Shown piece after piece: positions 1 to 7,127 of a DNA stretch of 35,112 bases (position 1 is the stretch's first letter; each line of letters opens with the position of its first letter). The translations under genes were made by a program, and so were the position numbers. Under the pieces are notes generated by a model. The model had not been told where the DNA came from, did not search any database, and saw only the letters and a list, made by a program, of their open reading frames with translations. The stretch comes from Alphaproteobacteria bacterium (GTDB lineage: Bacteria; Pseudomonadota; Alphaproteobacteria; Rickettsiales; SXRF01): NCBI GenBank assembly GCA_025360345.1, contig JANYCJ010000125.1, positions 1 through 35,112 of the forward strand, written 5' to 3'.

Positions 1-27
1 CGTGCTCTACCACTGAGCTACAGCAGC
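1..27 (-). tRNA. tRNA 5' half, cut by the window edge (probably tRNA-Thr)
   Basis: On the minus strand the sequence reads as a 7-nt acceptor strand GCTGCTG, TA, then a D arm GCTC-AGTGGTA-GAGC, and stops at the window edge just before the anticodon arm. Only the first 27 nt are present, so the anticodon is not visible. The GCTGCTG acceptor start followed by this D arm is typical of bacterial tRNA-Thr(GGT). That identity is inference; that it is a tRNA is well supported. Confidence 0.8.
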
Positions 28-222
28 AAAAGGCCCCGAAAGGGAGCATTTAGCCGGCGGAAAATGCCATAAGCCACCCCTATTGGCAAGCGCAGAATGC
101 CACAAGGCCATCTTTGTCTTGTAAAAAAAGGAAAAATCCCGTTTTAATCAAATGCGCCAAGCCGTTACGGCGCGCCCCGCACGCGCTTGGAAAGCAACAT
201 CAGGAAATAGCACATAAAAACC

Positions 223-1389
223 ATGCCCCCCGCCTCCCGCCAGCTGAACCTCGCCGTCGCGGCCATCTGCGTGGGCCTCTACCTGCTGGCCGCCATGTTT
301 TACCACATGGGCGGCGCGCTGATCGGCCAGCTCGATAACGCCGAAAAGATTCATCAGGGCGCGCCCACCGCCTTCCTCGTGGTGCATCCCGGCATGTATT
401 GGCTGATCTCCGCGCTGGCAAGCCTCACCCATGCCCGCATCACCACCGCCGCCAGCATCGTGGGCAGCCTGCACTTCGCCGCCACCTTTGCAGCCCTTGT
501 CTGGTTGCTGCGCCGCCTCACTGGCCCGCTGCAAACCCTGCCTCTCCTCACTTGCGCCCTTGCGCTTTTGTTCATGGGCAGCATCTGCATCCCCTTCCTG
601 CCCACCCGATATTTTGACGCCCACGGCTTCAACCGCACCGCCGCCCTGCTGCGCAACTTCACCCATATCGGCGTTGTTCCTTACATGTACGCCTTCCTGG
701 CCTGCCTCAGCCTCATGCTCCCGCGCCTGCTCTCAGGCGCATCCATCAGTGGCAAAACCTACGCGCTGGCCGCCCTGCTGTTAGCCGTCTCCGCCATTGT
801 AAAACCCAGCTTCGCCATTGCCTACCTTCCGGCCTTGCTGGCATATCTCTGCCTCGCCCGCAAAAAACTGCCCCCCTTATCCCTGCTGCTGGCGCTTTCC
901 CCCACCGTGGCAATCATCATCGGCGAATATATCGCCGGCGAAACGGGCTCCGTCAGCGGCGGCCCCGCCATGACCTATGTGGTGGACCCCTTCGCCGTCT
1001 GGTTGCAGAACAACGAAAACATCCCCATCGCCTTCATCGCCGCCAATGCCCTCGCGCTCTACATGCTGGCCGTCCGCCCTAAACAACTTTCCCCACTCAC
1101 CTGCATCGCATGGCTAAACCTCGCTATCGCCCTCGTCCCCTACATCGCCTTGCGTGAAACCAACGAAGGCGCCGACCGTAATTTCGAATGGAGCTACCTC
1201 GACGCCAAAATGATCCTGATGGTCTGCTCCGCCGCCGACTGGCTCCTCTGGTGCAAAACCCCCGGAGGCGGCATACACCTGCCCGCGCTCACTCCGAAAC
1301 AGAAAACCGGGGCCTTTCTCCTCGCATGGCACGGCATCAGCGGCATCATCGTGTTTTTCGCGGTGCACTGGCACCGCGCGGGCCACTAG
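223..1389 (+). CDS. Polytopic membrane protein, unknown function
   Basis: 388-aa hydrophobic protein with about nine to ten membrane segments. The first is near residues 8-27, with others near 73-95, 104-122, 145-170, 180-208, 215-237, 268-285 and 295-312, and a last one close to the C-terminus. Residues 30-55, containing LDNAEKIHQGAP and HPGMYW, form a soluble loop after the first helix. That layout recalls GT-C-fold lipid-linked glycosyltransferases, but no motif proves it. It ends 3 bp from the stop of a convergent GtrB/DPM1-like glycosyltransferase. A polytopic membrane protein beside such an enzyme is a common pairing in surface glycan modification, so a role there is a reasonable but unproven guess. 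The ATG start comes directly before the first membrane helix. Confidence 0.75.
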   Translation: MPPASRQLNLAVAAICVGLYLLAAMFYHMGGALIGQLDNAEKIHQGAPTAFLVVHPGMYWLISALASLTHARITTAASIVGSLHFAATFAALVWLLRRLTGPLQTLPLLTCALALLFMGSICIPFLPTRYFDAHGFNRTAALLRNFTHIGVVPYMYAFLACLSLMLPRLLSGASISGKTYALAALLLAVSAIVKPSFAIAYLPALLAYLCLARKKLPPLSLLLALSPTVAIIIGEYIAGETGSVSGGPAMTYVVDPFAVWLQNNENIPIAFIAANALALYMLAVRPKQLSPLTCIAWLNLAIALVPYIALRETNEGADRNFEWSYLDAKMILMVCSAADWLLWCKTPGGGIHLPALTPKQKTGAFLLAWHGISGIIVFFAVHWHRAGH

Positions 1390-1392
1390 GGC

Positions 1393-2334
1393 TTAAAGCC
1401 CGCCCACCGTGTCTTTCACGATATAATGCGGCCGCCGCTTGCTTTCCTGGTAAATCCGCCCCACATACTCCCCGATCAGCCCCAGCAGCATCCACTGGAA
1501 CGCCTGGCTGATCACGATGATAAAGGCAAGGCTGGCCCAGCCCCGCACCGTGTTGTCCTCGGCATAGGAAATGCCGATATATAGCAGCAGCCCAAAGCTC
1601 CCGCACAGCATCAGCAGCCCGAAATAAAACGCCAGCCGCACCGGGTGCACCGAAAACCCCGTAAACGCATCCAGCGCCAGGTTCAGCATCTTGTGCAGCG
1701 TGTAATGCGGGTTCCCTGCGTAGCGCGGCTTGCGCTCATACGGCAGCGGCACCTGCGTGAACCCCACCCACGCCACCATCCCGCGAATGTAGCGGGCATA
1801 TTCCGGCATGGCGCAGATTTCTTCCACCACCCGCCGCTTCATCAGCCTGAAATCCCCCGTGTCCTGCGGGATGGGAAATTCCGAAACCTTGGTCAGCAGC
1901 CGGTAAAACACCGCCGCGGAAATGCGCTTGAATGCGCTTTCCGCCTCACGTGAAAGGCGCTTGCCATATACCACGTCCGCGCCCTCATCCATCAGCCGCA
2001 TCATCTCCGGCAGCAATTCCGGCGGGTCTTGCAAATCCGCGTCAATAATCATCACCCGCTCGCCCTTGCTGGCATCCAGCCCCGCCGTCACCGCCATGCT
2101 ATGCCCGAAATTGCGCGACAGGCACACCCCCCGCACATGGCTGTCCTTCAGCCCCATCGCCCGGATTTGCAGCCACGTGGAATCCACCGAGCCGTCATTG
2201 ACAAAAATAATCTCGTAGCCTGCATCCGCAAATGGCTCGCACGCCGCCGAAAGCCTGCGGTAAAGCTCGCTCATCACCGCTTCTTCGTTATAGCACGGCA
2301 CGACAATCGAAAGGAAAGGCTGTTGCGTCATCAT
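1393..2334 (-). CDS. Family 2 glycosyltransferase, GtrB/DPM1-like, membrane anchored
   Basis: 313 aa counted from the MMTQQPF start. The N-terminal GT-A domain opens with LSIVVPCYNEE (residues 8-18), followed by FVNDGSVDST (44-53) and the metal/nucleotide-sugar motif DADLQDPPE (98-106). Two hydrophobic helices follow near residues 233-255 and 265-289. This is the arrangement of GtrB-type bactoprenol-phosphate glycosyltransferases and of dolichol-phosphate-mannose synthase relatives. Such enzymes move a sugar from a nucleotide donor to undecaprenyl phosphate at the inner membrane. The open frame extends upstream to 2727, but that 131-residue extension is Arg/Cys-rich and overlaps a plus-strand gene. 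Family members start right before the VVPCYNEE strand, so the shorter form is chosen. The sugar donor cannot be read from sequence. Confidence 0.9.
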   Translation of the reverse strand: MMTQQPFLSIVVPCYNEEAVMSELYRRLSAACEPFADAGYEIIFVNDGSVDSTWLQIRAMGLKDSHVRGVCLSRNFGHSMAVTAGLDASKGERVMIIDADLQDPPELLPEMMRLMDEGADVVYGKRLSREAESAFKRISAAVFYRLLTKVSEFPIPQDTGDFRLMKRRVVEEICAMPEYARYIRGMVAWVGFTQVPLPYERKPRYAGNPHYTLHKMLNLALDAFTGFSVHPVRLAFYFGLLMLCGSFGLLLYIGISYAEDNTVRGWASLAFIIVISQAFQWMLLGLIGEYVGRIYQESKRRPHYIVKDTVGGL

Positions 2335-2503
2335 CTTACATGAAAGGATACAGGCATCTGCCAACAGGATTAACCTAATCGCAGGCGCGAATCGAGCAAA
2401 AAATGCCGAAACCCCAATGCGTAATGCGCATTTAGCAGGATAATATTTGCCTCCCCGCCCAAGCCCCCGTATGATGGTTGTTTGCCATTCACTCCCCAAA
2501 GCC

Positions 2504-2647
2504 ATGACCGCAAGCCCGCCCAAACCCCCACAGGATAAAAAGCAGCCCAGCGCCCAAAGCGCTGACAAGCAGCAGCGCCTTGCCGAGGCCCTGCGCCAGA
2601 ACCTGCTGCGCCGAAAGGCCGCCGCCCCGCCCAAAAAACCGGGCTGA
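2504..2647 (+). CDS. Small basic conserved protein (47 aa)
   Basis: A 47-aa frame starts at ATG 2504. It has a Pro/Gln/Ser-rich front half followed by QRLAEALRQNLLRRKAA and a short Pro/Lys tail. Very short proteins ending in an R-L-A-x-A-L-R-x-N-L-x-R-R-K helix recur in alphaproteobacterial genomes as conserved proteins of unknown function; that recollection is the main support. The next gene begins 2 bp after its stop, so the two are probably co-transcribed. A longer in-frame version starting at 2447 is possible but adds unconvincing sequence. No function is proposed. Confidence 0.55.
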   Translation: MTASPPKPPQDKKQPSAQSADKQQRLAEALRQNLLRRKAAAPPKKPG

Positions 2648-2649
2648 CC

Positions 2650-2946
2650 ATGGCGATGTATTTCAACCTCTACACGCTGGCTAAAACCCTCAAGCGGCGT
2701 GAACTCCAGAAAAAAAACCGTCATCACCAGATGATGTTCGACCTGATGCGTATGCGCCGTGCCGATGCCGCCCGCATCCGCGAAAACGAAAAATCCATGA
2801 ATCCCAAGCGCCCCGAGGGCAAGGATCAGGAATGGACCGATAAAGTCTCCAAAGTGCGCAACCGCTTAACCGGTAAAAAACGCGATGCCAAGGACCGCTG
2901 GAACCGCATGGCCGGCACTGGCGATGCCGGCGCGCGCAGCCGTTAA
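2650..2946 (+). CDS. Hypothetical basic protein (98 aa)
   Basis: 98 aa, strongly basic and probably helical. It opens with MAMYFNLYTLAKTLKRRELQ, passes through a Met/Arg-rich segment (residues 28-45) and ends in a Lys/Arg/Asp-rich stretch. There is no signal peptide or membrane segment. It sits 2 bp after the 47-aa gene and most likely shares its transcript. Its stop overlaps the stop of the convergent oxygenase gene in a single TTAA. The clean start, tight spacing and convergent end favour a real gene. The family was not recognised. Confidence 0.6.
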   Translation: MAMYFNLYTLAKTLKRRELQKKNRHHQMMFDLMRMRRADAARIRENEKSMNPKRPEGKDQEWTDKVSKVRNRLTGKKRDAKDRWNRMAGTGDAGARSR

Positions 2947-3716
2947 AGCCCTATCGCCCGCTTCACCTTCCGCGCCATCTTCTCCAGCGGCATCAGCACC
3001 CGCCCCTTCACAAGCTCATAAGGCCGCGCCTTAAAAACGGTGGAATGCGCCTTCCCGCGCCAATGCGCCGGGGCCTCTTTCGTGTAATAATACGCCGCGA
3101 AGGAATTGCGCGACACCCCCGCCGGGCAATGGATCGGCGTCACACCGTGGAAACTGGTGTCGTTGGTCTCAAACACCACGCAGCGGTTAAACACCGGCGC
3201 AAACCGCTGCACGCAATGCCGCACCTCCTTGTCCCACAGCTCCAGCTCCCCGCCCCAGCCTTCTTGCCAGCCCTCATTCAGGTAGAGCAGGATATTCAGC
3301 CTTCGGTGCAGCCCGCGCTCGGCGATGTAATTAAAATCCACATGCACGTCCAGGTGCCCCTTCGCCGCCGTCAGGTGCATCCCCCCGCCGTCCAGCAGCG
3401 CATCGGCCACCAGCCCCGGCATGTCGAACACATAGCCCAGTAAAGCGCAAAACTCCGCCGTGGCCAGCGCCTCATTCAGCCGCGCCACCGCAGGCGGAAA
3501 CAGGGCCGCATCCGACACCTGCACCTTCTTTTTCTCATTCACCGCATGGTAACTATGCCCGATCTTCGCGGCCTGCGCATACGCGGGGTAAGCTGCCGCC
3601 ACCGCCTTCGCAAACGCCTCATCCAAAAACCCGTCAATACAGAAAAAAGGGAAGGGAAGGGCGCTGCGCACCCGCTCGCGCAATTCTTCCCCGTCAATCG
3701 GCCTGATAATACTCAT
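2943..3716 (-). CDS. 2-oxoglutarate/Fe(II)-dependent oxygenase (prolyl-4-hydroxylase-like)
   Basis: 257-aa cytosolic protein with the non-haem iron dioxygenase signature. The metal ligands read H125-x-D127 in VHVDFNY and H190 in FHGV. Arg203 in VSRNSF is 13 residues on and is the expected 2-oxoglutarate carboxylate ligand. Between them lie LNILLYLNEGW and GGELELW, the typical strands of the double-stranded beta-helix in P4H/EGL-9-like enzymes. The full motif set and the length suggest an intact enzyme. The substrate is unknown; related bacterial proteins hydroxylate proteins or are found near surface-glycan genes, and a glycosyltransferase lies 0.6 kb away. Its stop overlaps the convergent gene by 4 bp. 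The start follows no obvious strong ribosome binding site. Confidence 0.85.
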   Translation of the reverse strand: MSIIRPIDGEELRERVRSALPFPFFCIDGFLDEAFAKAVAAAYPAYAQAAKIGHSYHAVNEKKKVQVSDAALFPPAVARLNEALATAEFCALLGYVFDMPGLVADALLDGGGMHLTAAKGHLDVHVDFNYIAERGLHRRLNILLYLNEGWQEGWGGELELWDKEVRHCVQRFAPVFNRCVVFETNDTSFHGVTPIHCPAGVSRNSFAAYYYTKEAPAHWRGKAHSTVFKARPYELVKGRVLMPLEKMARKVKRAIGL

Positions 3717-3831
3717 GCAGCGAAACTAGCCGAAGCACCCTTTTCACGCAAATGCCTTACGCACCTGCCCGCTGCGGGTTGCTGAAAGAGACGGTGACTA
3801 AGGGGCTTTTAAAAACCATGCCGTTGTTAAA

Positions 3832-3908
3832 TGGTCGGGGCGAGAGGATTCGAACCTCCGGCCTCCTGCTCCCGAAGCAGGCGCGCTACCAGGCTGCGCT
3901 ACGCCCCG
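3832..3908 (-). tRNA. tRNA-Pro (anticodon CGG)
   Basis: Minus-strand 77-nt tRNA with encoded CCA. The acceptor strands CGGGGCG and CGCCCCG pair fully, with discriminator A. The anticodon arm is CCTGC-TTCGGGA-GCAGG, giving anticodon CGG. The T arm contains GGTTCGAATCC. It is intact with canonical arms. A second proline tRNA with anticodon TGG lies 1.5 kb further on in the same orientation. Confidence 0.97.
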
Positions 3909-3918
3909 ACAGGGCGGC

Positions 3919-3947
3919 ATAATAGGGTCTGGAAGCCCGTAAAACTA
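3919..3947 (-). promoter_or_regulatory. Possible promoter of tRNA-Pro(CGG)
   Basis: On the minus strand a TATTAT box (3919-3924) lies 10 bp upstream of the tRNA 5' end, a good -10 position. The -35 region 17 bp further up (TAGTTT) is poor. Tentative call from position and the -10 alone. Confidence 0.35.
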
Positions 3948-4078
3948 AGCCAGACCGCCCAGTTGCGCAACAAATACTTCCAAATTCGCAAATAGCCAGC
4001 GTATTCAAAAGCTTTCTTGCTTCACCCCTCGCCCCACTGCTGCTATAAACCAGTAAAACCCCGCTCTAAGGCCGCCTT

Positions 4079-4772
4079 ATGCCCGAACCCGATACGCAAG
4101 CCCGAATAGACCAGACCCGCCTCTACACCGGAGCCCAGGACACCGCCCGCGCCATCGCCAGCGCCCGGCTCGCCCATGCCATCCTCGAAGAAATCGCCGG
4201 CCATCTCGTCCCCGGTATGCGCGAAAGCGAGCTGCGCGACTTTGCCTTGTCCCGCTTCGCCGCCCACGGCATTACGCGCACCTGGCACCCGCCTTACATT
4301 CGTTTCGCCAGCCACACCCTCCTCACCTTCATGGACAAGGCGAAGGAAGATTACATCCTCCAGGAAACCGACATCGCCTTCAAGGATAGACATCGGCATC
4401 GTCCATGGCGGCATCGAAGGCGATGCAGGCAAAACCCTCACCTTCGGGCACCACCCCGGGCACGAAAAACTGAAAGAAGCCTCCCACGCCATTTTCCACG
4501 AAGCCGTCGCCTACTGGCAAAGCACCTCCCCCACCGGCATCGCGCTTTATGAATATATTCACGCCCTCGCGCATAAAATGGGCGTGCTGTGGAACCTGGA
4601 CCCCGCCGGCCACCTCATCGGCGCATTCCCCCATCGCGGCTGGAAACGCGGCATCAACCATTTCCCCGAATCCGTCGAAAGCGGTCGATGGATCTTGGAA
4701 ATACAGGTAAAACATAAAGAATGTCCCTTCGGGGCTTTTTTTGAAGACCTGCTTTATGTGCCGAATGGCTGA
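4079..4772 (+). pseudogene. M24-family metallopeptidase (Xaa-Pro/methionyl aminopeptidase-like), frameshifted
   Basis: Two overlapping frames together make one M24 'pita-bread' protein of about 230 aa. Frame 1 from ATG 4079 gives the N-terminal part through ETDIAFKD near 4387. The rest continues in the +1 frame: DIGIVHGG, EGDAGKT, GHLIGAFPHRG, WILEIQV and FFEDLLYV, ending at 4772. These motifs carry the expected metal ligands (Asp, Asp, His, Glu, Glu). Family members read D-I-A-F-h-D-I-G without interruption, so 1 nt (or a TAGA-sized 4 nt) is extra around 4385-4391. Everything else looks conserved, so this is either a recent frameshift or a sequence error. An intact gene would be a cytosolic aminopeptidase. 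The next gene is convergent, 5 bp away. Confidence 0.8.
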
Positions 4773-4777
4773 GGATG

Positions 4778-5347
4778 CTATTTATGTGCGGCGGGCGCTT
4801 CAAACAGCGCGGGCGCCTGCGCACCTGCGGTATAGTTATAAAACTCCAGCACCCGGTCGCCATCTTCCACCCGCAGCGGGTATTTATGGTCCGCGCTCAG
4901 CCACACCGTGAAAGACGGCACCGGCTTCGAAGCATCGCTGCGCAGGGATTCGTCGGTCACCTTATACTTGGCGGCAGCCTCCCCGTGCAGCGTGTCGCTT
5001 CCCGAAGCCTCCCACGTCCCCCCGGTTGGGAAAATGGGTGGAATCTGCCATTCCGGCGCAATCTTGCTTTCCGTCACCGTGCCGTCCGTGGCAACGGAGA
5101 TCGCCTTGAATTCATCCATCCGGTAAATCTTCACCTCGGATTCGGCATTGGGCTTGGCAATCTGGTTGCGCACCTTAAGCCCGTCGCGGCTATACATGTC
5201 CACGGTGAACTTGCCCGTCACTTTGTTGACTTCGCGTATCGTCACGGAAAAGCTGTTCGGCCAGCTGAATGGCGCCTGCGCGGCCCACACGGGCGTACCT
5301 GCCAGCATCAATGCTAAGAAAATGGCTACATGCGCTAAAAGCTTCAT
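4778..5347 (-). CDS. Exported protein of unknown function, LolA-like features
   Basis: 189 aa from the ATG at 5347, preceded by a GAAGGGGGG ribosome-binding stretch. A clear signal peptide covers residues 1-22 (MKLLAHVAIFLALMLAGTPVWA), so the mature protein should be periplasmic. The remainder alternates beta-strand-like segments: FTVDMYSRDGLKVRNQI, KYKVTDES and TVWLSADHKYPLRVE, ending YNYTAGAQAPALFEAP. The pattern of a W-h-S-x-x-x-x-x-P-L-R-V strand followed by a Y-x-N strand is reminiscent of the LolA/LppX-type fold, but this is inference. There is no lipobox. It lies between a tRNA-Pro gene upstream and the frameshifted peptidase downstream. Confidence 0.75.
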   Translation of the reverse strand: MKLLAHVAIFLALMLAGTPVWAAQAPFSWPNSFSVTIREVNKVTGKFTVDMYSRDGLKVRNQIAKPNAESEVKIYRMDEFKAISVATDGTVTESKIAPEWQIPPIFPTGGTWEASGSDTLHGEAAAKYKVTDESLRSDASKPVPSFTVWLSADHKYPLRVEDGDRVLEFYNYTAGAQAPALFEAPAAHK

Positions 5348-5380
5348 AGGCCCCCCTTCAAACACCGGCTATCGCCTAAT

Positions 5381-5457
<77 letters not shown>

Positions 5458-5562
5458 ACGGGCAGGATGCGTTAAAACCAAACGCCACCGCTTTGGCGCA
5501 AACTCTTAACAAGAACCATTCCCTAACGCAAGCCCCAACGCGCACGCCCCCGCGAAAACCTA

Positions 5563-5590
5563 TTGACTACGCACCTTACCGGCGTATGGT
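5563..5590 (+). promoter_or_regulatory. Probable sigma-70 promoter for dapA
   Basis: TTGACT (5563-5568), a 16-bp spacer, then TATGGT (5585-5590), about 37 bp upstream of the dapA start codon. The -35 is near consensus and the -10 is moderate. Confidence 0.5.
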
Positions 5591-5626
5591 TTTCGCCTTA
5601 ATCATTAATACTTAAGGAGCCTCCCC

Positions 5627-6511
5627 TTGTCCGCCGTCCAGTTCAAAGGCATCTACACCGCCCTCATAACCCCGTTTTCCGGCGGCAAGGTCGATGAAAA
5701 AGCCTTCCAGTCCTTTGTGGAGTGGCAGGTGAGCGAAGGCGTTCACGGCCTCGTCCCCTGCGGCACCACCGGCGAATCCCCCACCTTGAGCCACGAAGAG
5801 CACAAGCGCGTGGTGGAGCTTTGCATCGAGGCTGCTGGCGGCCGCATCCCCGTCATGGCCGGCACCGGCTCCAACTCCACCGATGAAGCCATCACCCTCA
5901 CCAAACACGCCAAAAAAGCCGGCGCGGCAGGCGCGCTCGTCGTCGCCCCCTATTACAACAAGCCCACGCAGGAAGGCATCTACCAGCACTACAAGGCGCT
6001 GAACGACGCCTGCGACCTTCCCATCATCATTTACAACATCCCCGGCCGCAGCGTCATCAACATCACCGACGATACCCTCGCCCGCCTCTCGGAGCTGCCC
6101 AACATCGCAGGCGTAAAAGATGCCACCGGCGACCTCGCCCGCCCCTACATCCTGCGCTCTAAGATGAAGAAGCCTTTACAACTTCTCTCCGGCGAAGACA
6201 TGACCGCCGTTGCCTTCAATGTTTCCGGCGGTCAGGGCTGCATTTCAGTGGCCTCCAACATCACGCCCAAAACCTGCGCCGCCGTGCAGGAAGCCTGCAT
6301 GGAAGGCGATTACAAAACCGCCATCGAGCTGCAAGATACCCTAACCGAACTTAACCAGGTGCTGTTCTGCGAAACCAGCCCGATTCCGGTTAAATTTGCA
6401 AGCTCGCTCATGGGCAAATGCAACGGTGAATTGCGCCTTCCGCTGGTGCAGCCTAGCGAAGAGAGTAAAAAACACATCACCGAAGTGTTAAAAAAATTAC
6501 GCTTGCTCTAA
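5627..6511 (+). CDS. dapA: 4-hydroxy-tetrahydrodipicolinate synthase
   Basis: 294 aa, the usual DapA length. It condenses pyruvate with aspartate semialdehyde in the lysine/diaminopimelate pathway in the cytosol. The TIM-barrel signatures are all present: PCGTTGES with Thr47/Thr48, YYNKPTQEGIYQHY, Tyr136 and Arg141 in YNIPGR, and the Schiff-base Lys164 in AGVKDATGD. The start is TTG at 5627, supported by AAGGAG 7 bp upstream and by the conserved N-terminus F-K-G-I-Y-T-A-L-I-T-P-F. A promoter-like pair lies just upstream. smpB follows after about 100 bp in the same direction, a neighbour order seen in other alphaproteobacteria. Confidence 0.97.
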   Translation: MSAVQFKGIYTALITPFSGGKVDEKAFQSFVEWQVSEGVHGLVPCGTTGESPTLSHEEHKRVVELCIEAAGGRIPVMAGTGSNSTDEAITLTKHAKKAGAAGALVVAPYYNKPTQEGIYQHYKALNDACDLPIIIYNIPGRSVINITDDTLARLSELPNIAGVKDATGDLARPYILRSKMKKPLQLLSGEDMTAVAFNVSGGQGCISVASNITPKTCAAVQEACMEGDYKTAIELQDTLTELNQVLFCETSPIPVKFASSLMGKCNGELRLPLVQPSEESKKHITEVLKKLRLL

Positions 6512-6534
6512 AATCTTTTTTCATCTTTATTACG

Positions 6535-6575
6535 GATTCCAGTTAAGATTGATTTTCTTTTTTGAATGGAATCTT
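6535..6575 (+). other. Two mutually exclusive inverted repeats in the smpB leader
   Basis: GATTCCA (6535-6541) pairs perfectly with TGGAATC (6567-6573), and AAGATT (6545-6550) pairs with AATCTT (6570-6575). The 3' arms overlap, so only one hairpin can form at a time. The loops are T-rich. No GC-rich stem with a U-tract is present, so this is not an ordinary terminator. Function unknown. Confidence 0.35.
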
Positions 6576-6609
6576 GAGCCAAGCGAACCGCGAAGCGAGA
6601 GATTAATCT

Positions 6610-7104
6610 ATGGCTCCAAAGCCAAAAAATAAGAAAGCCGCTCCGGCCTCCACCAGCGTGACCTTCAACCGTAAAGCCCGGTATGAATACACGATTGAAG
6701 AAGAGTTCGAAGCGGGCATCGTGCTCACCGGCACGGAAGTAAAATCGCTGCGCATGGGCAGGAGCAATATTGCCGATGCCTACGCAGGCCCAAGCCGCGA
6801 TGGCGAGATAGTGGTGCACAACCTCTATATCGCCACCTACGCAAACGGCAACCGCTTCAACCACGAGGAGCGGCGCCCGCGCAAATTGCTGCTTCACAAG
6901 AAGCAGATCAACAAGCTGCTCGGGCGGCTTAAAGTACGGGGGGTGACACTCATACCGCTGTCGCTCTACTTCAACGCCCGCGGGCTTTGTAAGTTAAAAC
7001 TCGGCCTGGCCACAGGCAAGAAAGAGTATGAAAAAAGAGACTCGATCAAGCAGCGCGACTGGCAACGCGACAAAGCGAGGATCATGCGGGAAAAGAACGG
7101 GTAA
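6610..7104 (+). CDS. smpB: SsrA-binding protein SmpB
   Basis: 164 aa, typical length. SmpB binds tmRNA and brings it to stalled ribosomes for trans-translation. Recognised from the OB-fold core: N-R-K-A-R-Y-E-Y, the GIVLTGTEVKSLR strand-turn, YIATYANGN, the RPRKLLLHKKQI basic segment and GLCKLKLGLATGKKEYEKRD. The basic C-terminal tail, KQRDWQRDKARIMREK, is the part that inserts into the decoding centre. The start ATG is preceded by a Lys/Ala-rich N-terminal extension normal for the family. The ssrA tmRNA gene is not in this window. Confidence 0.97.
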   Translation: MAPKPKNKKAAPASTSVTFNRKARYEYTIEEEFEAGIVLTGTEVKSLRMGRSNIADAYAGPSRDGEIVVHNLYIATYANGNRFNHEERRPRKLLLHKKQINKLLGRLKVRGVTLIPLSLYFNARGLCKLKLGLATGKKEYEKRDSIKQRDWQRDKARIMREKNG

Positions 7105-7127
7105 AGAATTTTAGGGAGAGTTAAGAA

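Noticed and set aside
2335-2727. 131-residue N-terminal extension of the glycosyltransferase frame
   Set aside because: Arg/Cys/Gly-rich, antisense to two small plus-strand genes, and family members start right before the VVPCYNEE strand.
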